Positions 1-8,237 of a stretch of DNA of 64,000 bases are shown here, piece by piece. Source of the stretch: Pseudomonadota bacterium (GTDB lineage: Bacteria > Pseudomonadota > Alphaproteobacteria > Acetobacterales > Acetobacteraceae); the NCBI GenBank assembly GCA_021847995.1, contig JAJZNE010000008.1, positions 50,446 to 114,445 of the forward strand. The letters run 5' to 3'. A model generated the notes under the pieces. It was not told the DNA's origin. It saw only the letters and a program-made list of their open reading frames with translations, and did no database searches. The first letter of the stretch is position 1. Each line of letters begins with the position of its first letter. The position numbers and the translations under genes are program-made.

Positions 1-561
1 GAGAACCAGTCCGGCCGCGTTGACCTCGTGCGGCCGGTACGGGTAGCGCGGCCGGTGCGGACCCCACGGATAGCGCACCGGCCCGGCGATCTTCAGCGCC
101 CGCTCAACCTCCCGGTAGTAGTGCCACATCTCGCGCCAGTCGATCGGCCAGTCGGCGCCGTAGCCGAGCAGCGAGCGCGCCTTGAACCATTCCGGACGGA
201 AGCGCAGCGACACCATCGCGAAATGCACGGTGCTGCCGCCGACCGAGCGGCCGGAATTGTTGGCGCCGAGCTGGAGCGGGTCGTCGCCATCGACGATGCG
301 CTCCTCGGTCCAGTAGAGCTTGTTCTGCGAGGTTTCCTCCGACGCGAAATCCTCGAGCGGACGCCAGTAGGCGCCGGCATCGAAGGCGACGACGGAGAAG
401 CCGTGCTCGGCAAGCCGGCACGCCAGCGTGCCGCCGCCCGCGCCGGTGCCGACGATGGCGAAATCGACTTCCTCGCCGTCGTCGAATTCGCGCATTTGGA
501 CCCAGCGGCCGGGCCGCATCACGTCCGGCGCGCGTCCCCCGGTGGCGCGCGGCGTGGTCAT
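1..561 (-). CDS. GMC-family oxidoreductase, flavoprotein subunit (partial, 3' end outside window)
   Basis: The first 187 residues of a flavoprotein of the glucose-methanol-choline family, most like the large subunit of membrane-bound gluconate 2-dehydrogenase / sugar dehydrogenases. The N-terminal dinucleotide-binding fold reads VDFAIVGTGAGGGTLACRLA (about residues 33-52), followed by the GMC-type segment NNSGRSVGGSTVHFAM that contacts FAD. No signal peptide is visible; in this family the subunit is usually exported together with its small partner. The ATG at 561 lies 7 bases after the stop of the small-subunit gene, so the two are read as one operon. The gene runs off the left edge, so the substrate domain and catalytic His cannot be seen. 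Family assignment is firm; the substrate is unknown. Confidence 0.85.
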   Translation of the reverse strand, partial: MTTPRATGGRAPDVMRPGRWVQMREFDDGEEVDFAIVGTGAGGGTLACRLAEHGFSVVAFDAGAYWRPLEDFASEETSQNKLYWTEERIVDGDDPLQLGANNSGRSVGGSTVHFAMVSLRFRPEWFKARSLLGYGADWPIDWREMWHYYREVERALKIAGPVRYPWGPHRPRYPYRPHEVNAAGLVL

Positions 562-568
562 CGGATCA

Positions 569-1210
569 TCAGCGGACACGCCGGTTTGCCTCCGTCACGC
601 GGGCCACGTCGCCGCCCTTCAGTTCCACCGGTTCCCAGGCGTCGCGGCGGTTGAAGCCCATGCGGACATAGCCGCGCGGGCTGGCCGGGCCACCCCAGCC
701 GATTTCGCTCCACGCCGTCGGGTGGGCGTAGTAGGCTTCCACGATGTCGTGCGCGAGCCGCTCGCTGAAGAACATCGCAGGCGGCATTCCGCCCCATGCG
801 GGTGCCGACAATTCGCCCTTCTGCATGCGGGTGAGCAGGGCATCCTTCTGCTCTTCTGCCAGAAGCTCGAATGCGATCCCGTAGGCGGCCGCGGTTTCGG
901 CGGCGAGCGCCGCAAGGCCGCGGCGCCATGCGTCCTGCAACGGCGGCAGTTTCGCGTTGCGGTAGCCCTCGGTTGCGTTCCTGTACAGCTTGTCGTCGAG
1001 CAGCACCGCCGTCGCGATCGCTGGGCGGCCGATCGGCTGCGGCACGATGCGATCGCACAGCGGCGCCACCATCTTCCATTCTGCTCCGGTGAAGAAGCGG
1101 GGCTGATCCGGCAGCGCGAGGCGTGCGTTCACAGCCTCCCGCGTCGCATCATTCCACGACGGGGTGTCGCGCTTGTCGAGCACGTCGTAGCCGGGATAGC
1201 GGTCAGGCAT
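569..1210 (-). CDS. Gluconate 2-dehydrogenase subunit 3 family protein
   Basis: A 213-residue protein of the family that accompanies GMC flavoproteins (gluconate 2-dehydrogenase small subunit type). Typical features are an N-terminal half with FTGAEWKMVAPLCDRIVPQP, the conserved start of these proteins, and a C-terminal aromatic segment (EAYYAHPTAWSEIGWGG). In characterised complexes the small subunit helps export and stabilise the flavoprotein. The start at 1210 was chosen because a GGAGG lies 9 bases upstream; another ATG at 1216 is too close to it. The start overlaps the end of the upstream membrane-protein gene by 8 bases, and the GMC gene follows after 7 bases. No Tat or Sec signal is obvious, so how the pair reaches the periplasm here is unclear. 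Confidence 0.8.
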   Translation of the reverse strand: MPDRYPGYDVLDKRDTPSWNDATREAVNARLALPDQPRFFTGAEWKMVAPLCDRIVPQPIGRPAIATAVLLDDKLYRNATEGYRNAKLPPLQDAWRRGLAALAAETAAAYGIAFELLAEEQKDALLTRMQKGELSAPAWGGMPPAMFFSERLAHDIVEAYYAHPTAWSEIGWGGPASPRGYVRMGFNRRDAWEPVELKGGDVARVTEANRRVR

Positions 1211-2081
1211 CCGCATCGTCCTCCAGCAGGCCGAGCGCGGCCAGACCCGCGAGGGCGAGGCCGGTAAAACTGGGCGGCGCGGGGAGCGGCGGGCCGTTCT
1301 GGATGTTCTGCGTCCAGTTGCGCCAGCCGCCCATGTTCCGCGCGATGCCGAGCGCATGGAAGCCGACCCCGAGGAAGCCGAGCGCCGCGGTGACGCGGAG
1401 CGCGAGGCGCGTCGCGCCGCGATGGCGCCGCGCCGTGCCGCGCGCGGTGTTGGCAAGCATGCCGGCCGCGAGCGGCGGCAGCGTCACCGGCAGGACCATG
1501 AACGGATCCTGGAAGGCGCCGCGGAAATGCAGCAGGCCCGCTTCCCCGACCGTACCGAGCAGGCCAAGGCTGGTCAGCGCCGCGGCGGCGCGGCCGGCCG
1601 GCAGGTCGAACACCATCGGCGTCCGCCCCGGCGGATTGTCCCTTACCCGCTCGGCGAAGTAGCCGAGCAGGCCGGAGAGCACGAGCGCCGCCGGCGCGCC
1701 GATCGGCGCAGCATAGAACAGGTTGCCCCACGAGAAGCCGCCCGGCCGCTTGGTGATATTGTAGAAGTGGAAACCGAGTCCGGCGAAGCCGGTCGCGGCG
1801 GCGAGCGCATAGGCCGAGTCGCGCGCGACATGCGCGCCGTGCCGGCGGTCGCCGACGCCGTGTCCGCTCGCCAGCAGGCTGACCGTCGCAGCAGCGAGCG
1901 GCGCGAACATCGCGCGGTTGTGGAAGTCGCCGCGATAGTGTTCCAGCGCGCTGTCGGCGAGGACGGAGCCAGCCAACAGTCCCGCCGCGCGATTGAGACG
2001 CCGCGCCGCCGTCACCGCGACGTGCGGATCACCGGCAGTGGCGGGCACGCGGCGCCCTGCCCGCAAGCGTCGATCGGACAT
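1203..2081 (-). CDS. Multi-pass membrane protein of the gluconate-dehydrogenase-like operon
   Basis: A 292-residue protein with about six hydrophobic segments (for example near residues 55-75, 95-110, 130-145, 170-185, 200-215 and 240-255) separated by short Arg-rich loops. A conserved-looking motif NITKRPGGFSWGNLFYAAP lies near residue 105. I do not recognise a named family. Its position, overlapping the small-subunit gene and preceding the GMC flavoprotein, suggests that it anchors the dehydrogenase or passes its electrons to the membrane. However, no CxxCH haem-c motif is present, unlike the cytochrome subunit of classical gluconate dehydrogenase. A GGGAAGGG ribosome site precedes the ATG. 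Membrane location is well supported; the anchoring role is inference. Confidence 0.7.
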   Translation of the reverse strand: MSDRRLRAGRRVPATAGDPHVAVTAARRLNRAAGLLAGSVLADSALEHYRGDFHNRAMFAPLAAATVSLLASGHGVGDRRHGAHVARDSAYALAAATGFAGLGFHFYNITKRPGGFSWGNLFYAAPIGAPAALVLSGLLGYFAERVRDNPPGRTPMVFDLPAGRAAAALTSLGLLGTVGEAGLLHFRGAFQDPFMVLPVTLPPLAAGMLANTARGTARRHRGATRLALRVTAALGFLGVGFHALGIARNMGGWRNWTQNIQNGPPLPAPPSFTGLALAGLAALGLLEDDADA

Positions 2082-2096
2082 CCCTTCCCGTTCCCT

Positions 2097-3203
2097 TCAG
2101 ATCTGGTATCGTTCGGCGTCCTGGCGGCGGAGTTCCAGGCCGAGACCGGGACGCGACAGGTCCGGGCGGATCACGCCCTCGCGCGGCAACGGCGCACCGT
2201 CGAACAGCATGTGCTCGATGCGCACATGGTCGTGGAACCACTCCAGATGCCGCAGGCGCGGCGCCGCACAGCAGGGATGCAGATGCAGCGCCGGCGCGCA
2301 ATGGGCGGAAAGATCGATGCCGTGGGCCTCGCACAGCGCGGCGGCGCGCAGGAAGCCGGTGATGCCGAGGCAGCGGGTGACATCGACCTGCTGCACATCG
2401 ACCGCGCGCGCCTCCAGCATGCGGCGGACATATTCGGGACGGTAGGCATATTCGCCCGCTGCAACCTCCATCCCGGCCGGCATGCGCCCGCGCAGCAGGC
2501 GCAGCGAGTCGAGATCGTCGGAACTCACCGGCTCCTCGAACCACGCGACCCCGCTGTCGCGGGCGAAAATCTCCGCCTGCGCGAGCGCGTGGGCGGCGTC
2601 GTAGGCGCCGTTGCCATCGACGAACAGGCCGCGCTCCCCGGCGGCCTTGCGGCCGACGGCGACACGGTGCGGATCCTGCGCGGGATGGGTGCCGACCTTC
2701 ATCTTGACCCAGGCACAGCCGTCACGCTCGATCCAGCCGCGGAACTGCTCGGTCAGGTCGGCGTCGCTGTAGGTGGTGAAACCGCCGCTGCCGTAGATTC
2801 GCACCGCATCGCGGCAGCGTCCCAGCAGCACCGCCAGCGGCAGATCGAGCAGCTTCGCCTTCAGATCCCACAACGCCGCATCGATCGCCGCGATGGCATT
2901 GGCCGCCAGCCCCTCGGCCCCCATGTTGCGCACCGCGGCGCGCATCGCCTGCCAGGCGGATGGCGGGTCCATCACGTCGTGCGAGCGGATCACCCCGGCG
3001 AGCTTGTGGGTGACCAGCCTCGCGATGCAGCCGTCGGTGTAGGTGTAGCCGAGGCCGGTCCTGCCGCCGCCGTCGATTTCGACGACAACGAGGGTGGTCG
3101 AATCCCAGTGCATGGTGCCGTCGGCTTCCGGCTTGTCGGTCGGGATCGTGTAGGCGCGCGCCCGCACCGTGCCCGGGCGCACGCCGGTCCGTTCGCCGCG
3201 CAT
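2097..3203 (-). CDS. Enolase-superfamily enzyme (mandelate racemase / muconate lactonizing type)
   Basis: A 368-residue enolase-superfamily protein. Members abstract a proton next to a carboxylate and then racemise, cycloisomerise or dehydrate the substrate, with Mg2+ bound by three acidic residues. Visible here are the KxK base pair at WVKMKVG (K167, K169), metal ligands in FVDGNG (D196), WFEEP (E223 or E224) and AAGEY (E251), and a candidate second base H301 in SAHCAPALH. This mandelate-racemase-like layout suggests an acid sugar or hydroxy-acid substrate. The ATG at 3203 sits 2 bases after the stop of the TPP-enzyme gene, and the membrane-protein gene follows after 15 bases. The neighbouring sugar-acid dehydrogenase genes favour a dehydratase role, but the exact substrate cannot be read from sequence. 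Confidence 0.85.
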   Translation of the reverse strand: MRGERTGVRPGTVRARAYTIPTDKPEADGTMHWDSTTLVVVEIDGGGRTGLGYTYTDGCIARLVTHKLAGVIRSHDVMDPPSAWQAMRAAVRNMGAEGLAANAIAAIDAALWDLKAKLLDLPLAVLLGRCRDAVRIYGSGGFTTYSDADLTEQFRGWIERDGCAWVKMKVGTHPAQDPHRVAVGRKAAGERGLFVDGNGAYDAAHALAQAEIFARDSGVAWFEEPVSSDDLDSLRLLRGRMPAGMEVAAGEYAYRPEYVRRMLEARAVDVQQVDVTRCLGITGFLRAAALCEAHGIDLSAHCAPALHLHPCCAAPRLRHLEWFHDHVRIEHMLFDGAPLPREGVIRPDLSRPGLGLELRRQDAERYQI

Positions 3204-3205
3204 GC

Positions 3206-4990
3206 TCAGCGGCCCGGCAGCAGGGAATCGATCGCCTGGCGGGCAGCGCCGGCGATCATGCTGCCCTCCTCCGGATCGCCCTTGAGCAGGGTCGAGGTGA
3301 ACTTCTTCGCCTGATCGAGCGTGATGTGCGGCGGCAGCGGCGGCACGTTCGGGTCGGTCTTGACCTCCAGCACGACCGGCCGGTCGGCGGACAGCGCCTC
3401 CTCCCACGCCGACGCCATCCGATCGGGATGATCGACGAAGATGCCGCGCAGGCCGATCAGCTCGGCAAACCGGTGGTAGGGGACGTCGGGGATCCTCTGG
3501 GAGGCTTCAAACTTCGGGTCACCCGACATCACCCGCTGTTCCCATGTCACCTGGTTGAGATCCTGGTTGTTGAACACGCAGACGCACCAGCGCGGGTTCG
3601 ACCAGGCCTTCCAGTATTTGGCGACGGTGATCAGCTCGGCCATGTTGTTCATCTGCATCGCCCCGTCGCCGACCAGGGCGATCACCGGCCGGCTCGGATG
3701 GGCGATCTTGGCGGCGATGGCATAGGGCACGGCGGCGCCCATCGAGGCGAGGCCGCCGGACAGCGAGCACATCATGCCACGGCGGATCTTGAGGTCGCGC
3801 GCATACCAGTTGGCACAGGACCCGGAATCGCTGGTGATGATCGCCCCCTCCGGCAGGCGCGGGGAAAGTTCCCAGGTGACGCGCTGCGGGTTGACCGGGT
3901 GTGCGGTGGCCATCGCGCGCCCTTGCAGCACGCGCCACCACTCGGCGACCTCGTTTTCGATCTGGCGGCGCCAGGCGCGGTCGGTCTTCTGGTCCAGCAT
4001 CGGCAGCAGCAGCTTCAGTGTCTCCGCGCTGTCGCCTTGCAGGTTCACGTCCATCGGGTAGCGCAGGCTGAGCATGCCCGGGTCGATGTCGATCTGGACG
4101 CCGCGCGCCGCCCCCTCCTTCGGCAGGAATTCGGAATAGGGGAAGCCGGAGCCAATCATCAGCAGCGTGTCGCACCCCATCATCATATCGTAGCTCGGCT
4201 TGGTGCCGAGCAGGCCGATCGAACCGGTGACGAAGGGCAGATCGTCGGGCACCGAGGCCTTGCCGAGCAGCGCCTTGGCGATGCCGGCGCCGAGCTTCTC
4301 GGCGACCGCGATCACCTCGTCGGTCGCGTGCAGCGCGCCGGCGCCGGCAAGGATGGCGATCTTGCGGCCGCTGTTCAGAATCTCGGCTGCCTGGCGCAGG
4401 TCGTTCTCGTGCGGCACCACCCGCGGCGGCGTGTAGCCGATGCCGGAATGCACCGTGCCGTGCTTGCGCGGCGGTTCCTCGTAGGGCATTTCCTGCAGAT
4501 CGTTGGGCAGCACCAGCGCGGTCACCCGGCGCTGGCCGACGGCGATGCGGACGGCGCGATCGACGAGGTGGCGCACCTGGGCGGGGGCACTTGCCTGATG
4601 CACGAAGGCGCCGGCCACGTCCTTGTACATGCTGACGACATCGACTTCCTGCTGGTAGTGGCCGCCGACCGCGGTGCGGGCCTGCTGGCCGGCGATCGCC
4701 AGCACCGGCATGTGGTCCATGCGCGCGTCATAAAGCCCGGTGATCAGGTGCGAGGCGCCCGGCCCGGACGTTGCCATGCAGACGCCGAGACCGCCGGTGA
4801 ACTTGGCATAGGCGGAGGCCATGAATGCGGCCATTTCCTCATGGCGGACCTGGATCAGTTCGATGCCGCCGCCGAAGCGGTTGAGCGCGCCGAGCAGGCC
4901 GTTGATGCCGTCGCCCGGATAGCCGAAGACGCGCCGCACGCCCCAGGCATGGAGACGTTCCCAGAAGAAATCGCCGACCGTCTTGCTCAT
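3206..4990 (-). CDS. Thiamine-diphosphate-dependent enzyme (pyruvate oxidase / acetolactate synthase-like)
   Basis: A 594-residue ThDP enzyme with the usual three domains: Pyr (about 1-180, with the catalytic Glu in QVRHEEMAAF, E51/E52), a central nucleotide-binding-like domain (about 190-330), and the PP domain (about 370-560) with the GDG...N Mg-ThDP motif (GDGAMQMNN). The family includes PoxB, acetolactate synthase and many enzymes annotated only as thiamine pyrophosphate-requiring proteins. The C-terminus (SMIAGAARQAIDSLLPGR) lacks the known amphipathic lipid-binding helix of PoxB, so quinone linkage is not evident. It is the first gene of a five-gene minus-strand operon with an enolase-type enzyme and a GMC dehydrogenase. 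The start at 4990 aligns with the family N-terminus. It probably cleaves or decarboxylates a 2-keto acid. Confidence 0.85.
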   Translation of the reverse strand: MSKTVGDFFWERLHAWGVRRVFGYPGDGINGLLGALNRFGGGIELIQVRHEEMAAFMASAYAKFTGGLGVCMATSGPGASHLITGLYDARMDHMPVLAIAGQQARTAVGGHYQQEVDVVSMYKDVAGAFVHQASAPAQVRHLVDRAVRIAVGQRRVTALVLPNDLQEMPYEEPPRKHGTVHSGIGYTPPRVVPHENDLRQAAEILNSGRKIAILAGAGALHATDEVIAVAEKLGAGIAKALLGKASVPDDLPFVTGSIGLLGTKPSYDMMMGCDTLLMIGSGFPYSEFLPKEGAARGVQIDIDPGMLSLRYPMDVNLQGDSAETLKLLLPMLDQKTDRAWRRQIENEVAEWWRVLQGRAMATAHPVNPQRVTWELSPRLPEGAIITSDSGSCANWYARDLKIRRGMMCSLSGGLASMGAAVPYAIAAKIAHPSRPVIALVGDGAMQMNNMAELITVAKYWKAWSNPRWCVCVFNNQDLNQVTWEQRVMSGDPKFEASQRIPDVPYHRFAELIGLRGIFVDHPDRMASAWEEALSADRPVVLEVKTDPNVPPLPPHITLDQAKKFTSTLLKGDPEEGSMIAGAARQAIDSLLPGR

Positions 4991-5274
4991 TGTCTGCCGC
5001 ATCCGTGCTGAAAGAGGAAGGCTGAAGGAAGGGGGCGTGGGGCGGGGGAAGAGCGGGGAGTGGGCCGCCCGACCGCCTGCCCTTGTGCCGGCCTGAACGA
5101 CGGGCCGAGGCAAGCTGTTGCGTGAACTTGCGGTCAGGGGGCGGAAGATCGCGGGATCGTGCGGCGACGGCGGCGGCTGGCGCGGCGCCGCGCAGCGACC
5201 ATGCCGGCCGCGATTGTGCCGGTCCGCTGGCGCCGGCATTGTCGCGTTCTCCCACAGCCCCGGAACCGGTGCCG
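4991..5274. other. Divergent intergenic region, TPP-enzyme operon / chromate transporter
   Basis: About 280 bases between two divergently oriented genes. Promoters for both the minus-strand catabolic operon and chrA should lie here. It contains a purine-rich stretch near 5020-5060 (GGAAGGGGGCGTGGGG and similar). I found no convincing sigma-70 boxes or clear operator palindrome by eye. Confidence 0.4.
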
Positions 5275-6447
5275 ATGACAGCTTCCGCCCTGGCCTCCGC
5301 CGGCAGCGCCCCCGCCGGTTCGGCGTTCGAGGTGCTGCGTGCCTTCACCCGCCTCGGCCTGACCAGTTTCGGCGGCCCGGTCGCGCATATCGGCTATTTC
5401 CGGGCCGAATTCGTGCAGCGCCGCCGCTGGCTCGACGACCGCGCGTTTTCCGATCTGGTCGCCCTGTGCCAGTTTCTTCCCGGCCCGGCCTCGAGCCAGA
5501 CCGGGTTCGCGCTCGGGCTGATGCGGGCGGGGTTTCCCGGCGCGCTTGCCGCCTGGTTCGGCTTCACCCTGCCCTCGGCCGCGGCGCTGGTGCTGTTCGC
5601 CTACGGCGCCGGCGGCATCGCCGCGTCGGCGCAGGGGCAGGGCGTGCTGCACGGGCTGAAGCTGGTCGCGGTAGCCGTGGTGGCGCAGGCGGTGTGGGGC
5701 ATGGCACGCACCCTCTGCCCGGACCGGCCGCGCGCCGCCATCGGCACGTTCGCGGCCGGGCTGCTGCTGCTCGCCCCCGGCCCCGCCGCGCAGCTCGGCG
5801 CGATCGTGTCGGGCGGCCTCGCCGGGCTGGCGTTGCCGGCGGCGGCGGCACTGCCGGCCGTACCGCTCGGTCTCAGTGTCCGGCGCGGGGTGGCAATGGC
5901 GTGTCTCGCGCTCTATGCCGTGCTGCTGGTGGCCCCGCTGCCGGTGCTGTTCGCCGCGTTCTACCGCAGCGGGGCGCTGGTGTTCGGCGGCGGCCATGTG
6001 GTGCTACCGCTGTTGCGCGATGCCGTGGTGGGGCGCGGCCTCCTCAGCGATGGCGCGTTCCTCGCCGGCTATGGCGCGGCGCAGGCGGTTCCCGGGCCGC
6101 TGTTCACCTTCGCGGCCTATCTCGGCGCCGTCGCCGCCGGGCTGCCGGGGGCGGTGGTGGCGCTGCTGGCGATCTTCCTGCCGGGCATGCTGGTGCTGCT
6201 CGGCACGCTGCCGTTCTGGGATGCACTGCGCGCCCACCCGCGCGCCCAGGCGGCGATGCGCGGCATCAACGCGGCCGTGGTCGGCATCCTGGGGGCAGCG
6301 CTCTATACGCCGGTGTGGACCGGTGCAGTGCTGCGCCCGGCCGATCTGGCGGGGGCGCTGGTGGGGTTCGTGCTGCTGACGGTGTGGCGCGCGCCGCCGC
6401 TGCTTGTGGTGGCGCGGGGCGCCGCCGGCGGCGCGCTTGGCGTCTGA
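5275..6447 (+). CDS. chrA: Chromate transporter, two-domain ChrA type
   Basis: A 390-residue inner-membrane protein of the CHR family, which exports chromate (some members move other oxyanions) using the proton gradient. Both CHR halves are present. The first has LTSFGGPVAHIGYF and FLPGPASSQT (about residues 27-75). The second repeats the pattern as ALVFGGGHVVLPLL and AAQAVPGPLFTFAAYLGA (about 230-290). About ten hydrophobic segments are visible, and the length is normal for the fused long-chain form. The ATG at 5275 aligns with the family N-terminus; the open frame continues upstream to 5083 without similarity. The gene is divergent from the TPP-enzyme operon and is followed by a hairpin-containing repeat. 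No chrB-type regulator lies nearby. Confidence 0.9.
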   Translation: MTASALASAGSAPAGSAFEVLRAFTRLGLTSFGGPVAHIGYFRAEFVQRRRWLDDRAFSDLVALCQFLPGPASSQTGFALGLMRAGFPGALAAWFGFTLPSAAALVLFAYGAGGIAASAQGQGVLHGLKLVAVAVVAQAVWGMARTLCPDRPRAAIGTFAAGLLLLAPGPAAQLGAIVSGGLAGLALPAAAALPAVPLGLSVRRGVAMACLALYAVLLVAPLPVLFAAFYRSGALVFGGGHVVLPLLRDAVVGRGLLSDGAFLAGYGAAQAVPGPLFTFAAYLGAVAAGLPGAVVALLAIFLPGMLVLLGTLPFWDALRAHPRAQAAMRGINAAVVGILGAALYTPVWTGAVLRPADLAGALVGFVLLTVWRAPPLLVVARGAAGGALGV

Positions 6448-6448
6448 C

Positions 6449-6530
6449 GCCAAGCCACCGAAAGCCACCCTCTTCCGGTCGTTCGGTGGCTTGGTACGCG
6501 CGCCGGGTTGGCGACCGGCGGCGGGCGAAC
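6449..6530. repeat. Short palindromic interspersed repeat, copy 1, with terminator-like hairpin
   Basis: Right after the chrA stop, CCAAGCCACCGAA (6450-6462) pairs perfectly with TTCGGTGGCTTGG (6482-6494) across a 19-base loop. The right half and following bases (about 6471-6525, containing GCGCGCCGGGTTGGCG) match, in reverse orientation and with about 85-90% identity by eye, the stretch 58133-58190 between two convergent genes. It has no long T-run, so any termination is not of the classical type. The shared sequence points to a dispersed repeat family. Confidence 0.6.
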
Positions 6531-6659
6531 GCAGGACACCATAACGGCCGAGGGTGACCCCATCCTTCATGGGTCACCGTCCGCGACGGCGGGTATGAGG
6601 CGCGGCTTGCCCGACCGGCGGGCGCCGCTATCCTGCCGCCAAAGGCGGGAGAGAGCGGC

Positions 6660-8237
6660 ATGACCTGGCGCAGCACGGTGTTCGGCCTGATGGCGCTGGT
6701 CATCCGCCTCGGCCTCGCCGGTGCGGCGGCGGCGCAGGGATCGGGCGGGACGGTCACCACTGAAGCCGGCAGCCTCTCCGGTATCTGGCGCGACAATGCC
6801 GCCGTGCGGGCGTTCCTAGGCGTGCCGTTCGCCGCCCCGCCGGTGGGCGCGCTGCGCTGGCAGGCGCCGCAGCCGCTGCAACCGTGGCAGGGAGTGCGCG
6901 CGGCGGATGCCTTCGGCGCGCAATGCATGCAGAAGCCGCGCTCCCACACCTCCGTCTATTACCAGTATGCCGGGACGCAGCCGACCGCGGAGGATTGTCT
7001 CTATCTCAATATCTGGGCGCCGGCGGCCGAGCGGGCACATGACCTGCCGGTGATGGTGTGGCTCTATGGCGGCGGATTCCAGCAGGGATCGGCGGCGAAC
7101 CCGGTGTTCGACGGCACCGCGCTGGCACGCCGCGGGGTGGTCGTGGTGACGGTGAACTACCGCGTCGGCATCTTCGGCTTCTTCGCACATCCCGAGCTGG
7201 CTGCGGAATCGCCCGCGCATGCCTCGGGCAATTACGGGTTGCTCGATCAGATCGCAGCACTCCGCTGGGTGCAGCGCAACATCGCGGCATTCGGCGGCAA
7301 TCCCGGCAATGTCACGCTGTTCGGCCAGTCCGCCGGCGCGGCCGCCGTCGATATGCTGATGGCAGCACCGCCGGCGCGCGGCCTGTTTCACCACGCGATC
7401 GCCGAGAGCTACGGTCTCTCCCGGCACATGCCGGGGCGGCAGGCGGCGGAGGCGCGGGGTGCGCAGCTTGCTGCGCAGCTCGGCGCGGAGGGGCTGGCTG
7501 CGCTGCGCGCCCTGCCGGCGGCGCGGCTGCTCGACGAGGGCGGGGCGTGGGGGCCGATCGTCGATGGCGCGGTGCTGCCCGACGACCTCTACGCGCTGTT
7601 CAGCGATGGGCGGGAGGCGGACGTGCCGCTGCTGACCGGCTGGAATGCCGATGAGGGAACCACCTTTCCCCACGCGATCACCCGCGCCGGCTATGAAAGC
7701 GGATTGCACCAGCGCTACGGCGAGGCCGTCGCCGCCGGGCTGCTCGCGATCTATCCGGCGCAGGACGATGCCTCCGCCACCACGGCGAGCGTGCGGATGT
7801 TCGGCGAAGGGCGACTGGCCTGGGGCGCGTGGAGTGCGGCGCGGCTGCACGCGCGCAACCATTTTCCCACCTATGTCTATTTCTTCAGCCATCCCCAGCC
7901 GATGCTGCCGGGCACAGGCTTCGACGAGACGGCGGGGGGGCTTGCGCTCGGCACCTTCCACAGTTCCGAATATCCCTACATCTTTGGCACGCTTTCGGTG
8001 CTGAGCCGGGCCTGGACCGGGGCGGACCGGGCGCTGTCGCAACTCTTCGGTGCCTACTGGACGGCGTTCGCCGCCACCGGCACGCCGAATGCCGCCGGCC
8101 TCGGCTTCTGGCCTGCCTTCGACGGCAGCGCCGACAGCATCATGCGGCTGGGTGATCAGGGCGGGGCGGGACCGGGCGCGGTGGTGGAGCGGTTGCGCGC
8201 GCTCGATGCGCTGGACGCACCGCAGGCGGCCAACTGA
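6660..8237 (+). CDS. Secreted type-B carboxylesterase
   Basis: A 525-residue alpha/beta-hydrolase of the carboxylesterase/lipase type-B family, which hydrolyses carboxylic esters. A Sec-type signal peptide is likely at residues 1-25 (MALVIRLGLAGAAAAQ), so it should act in the periplasm or outside the cell. Visible active-site parts are the oxyanion-hole motif YGGGF (136-140), the nucleophile elbow FGQSAGAA with S224, the acidic residue in NADEGTTF and the His in GTFHSSEYPYIFG. The early ED-C-LYLN signature of the family (EDCLYLNIW, 111-119) is also present. The ATG is preceded by GGGAGAGA. Its 3' end overlaps the convergent membrane-protein gene by 82 bases. The natural ester substrate is unknown. 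Confidence 0.9.
   Translation: MTWRSTVFGLMALVIRLGLAGAAAAQGSGGTVTTEAGSLSGIWRDNAAVRAFLGVPFAAPPVGALRWQAPQPLQPWQGVRAADAFGAQCMQKPRSHTSVYYQYAGTQPTAEDCLYLNIWAPAAERAHDLPVMVWLYGGGFQQGSAANPVFDGTALARRGVVVVTVNYRVGIFGFFAHPELAAESPAHASGNYGLLDQIAALRWVQRNIAAFGGNPGNVTLFGQSAGAAAVDMLMAAPPARGLFHHAIAESYGLSRHMPGRQAAEARGAQLAAQLGAEGLAALRALPAARLLDEGGAWGPIVDGAVLPDDLYALFSDGREADVPLLTGWNADEGTTFPHAITRAGYESGLHQRYGEAVAAGLLAIYPAQDDASATTASVRMFGEGRLAWGAWSAARLHARNHFPTYVYFFSHPQPMLPGTGFDETAGGLALGTFHSSEYPYIFGTLSVLSRAWTGADRALSQLFGAYWTAFAATGTPNAAGLGFWPAFDGSADSIMRLGDQGGAGPGAVVERLRALDALDAPQAAN

Noticed and set aside
93..421. Small minus-strand frames near the left edge
   Set aside because: The frame from 561 through the window edge encodes the GMC flavoprotein; these are its shadows.
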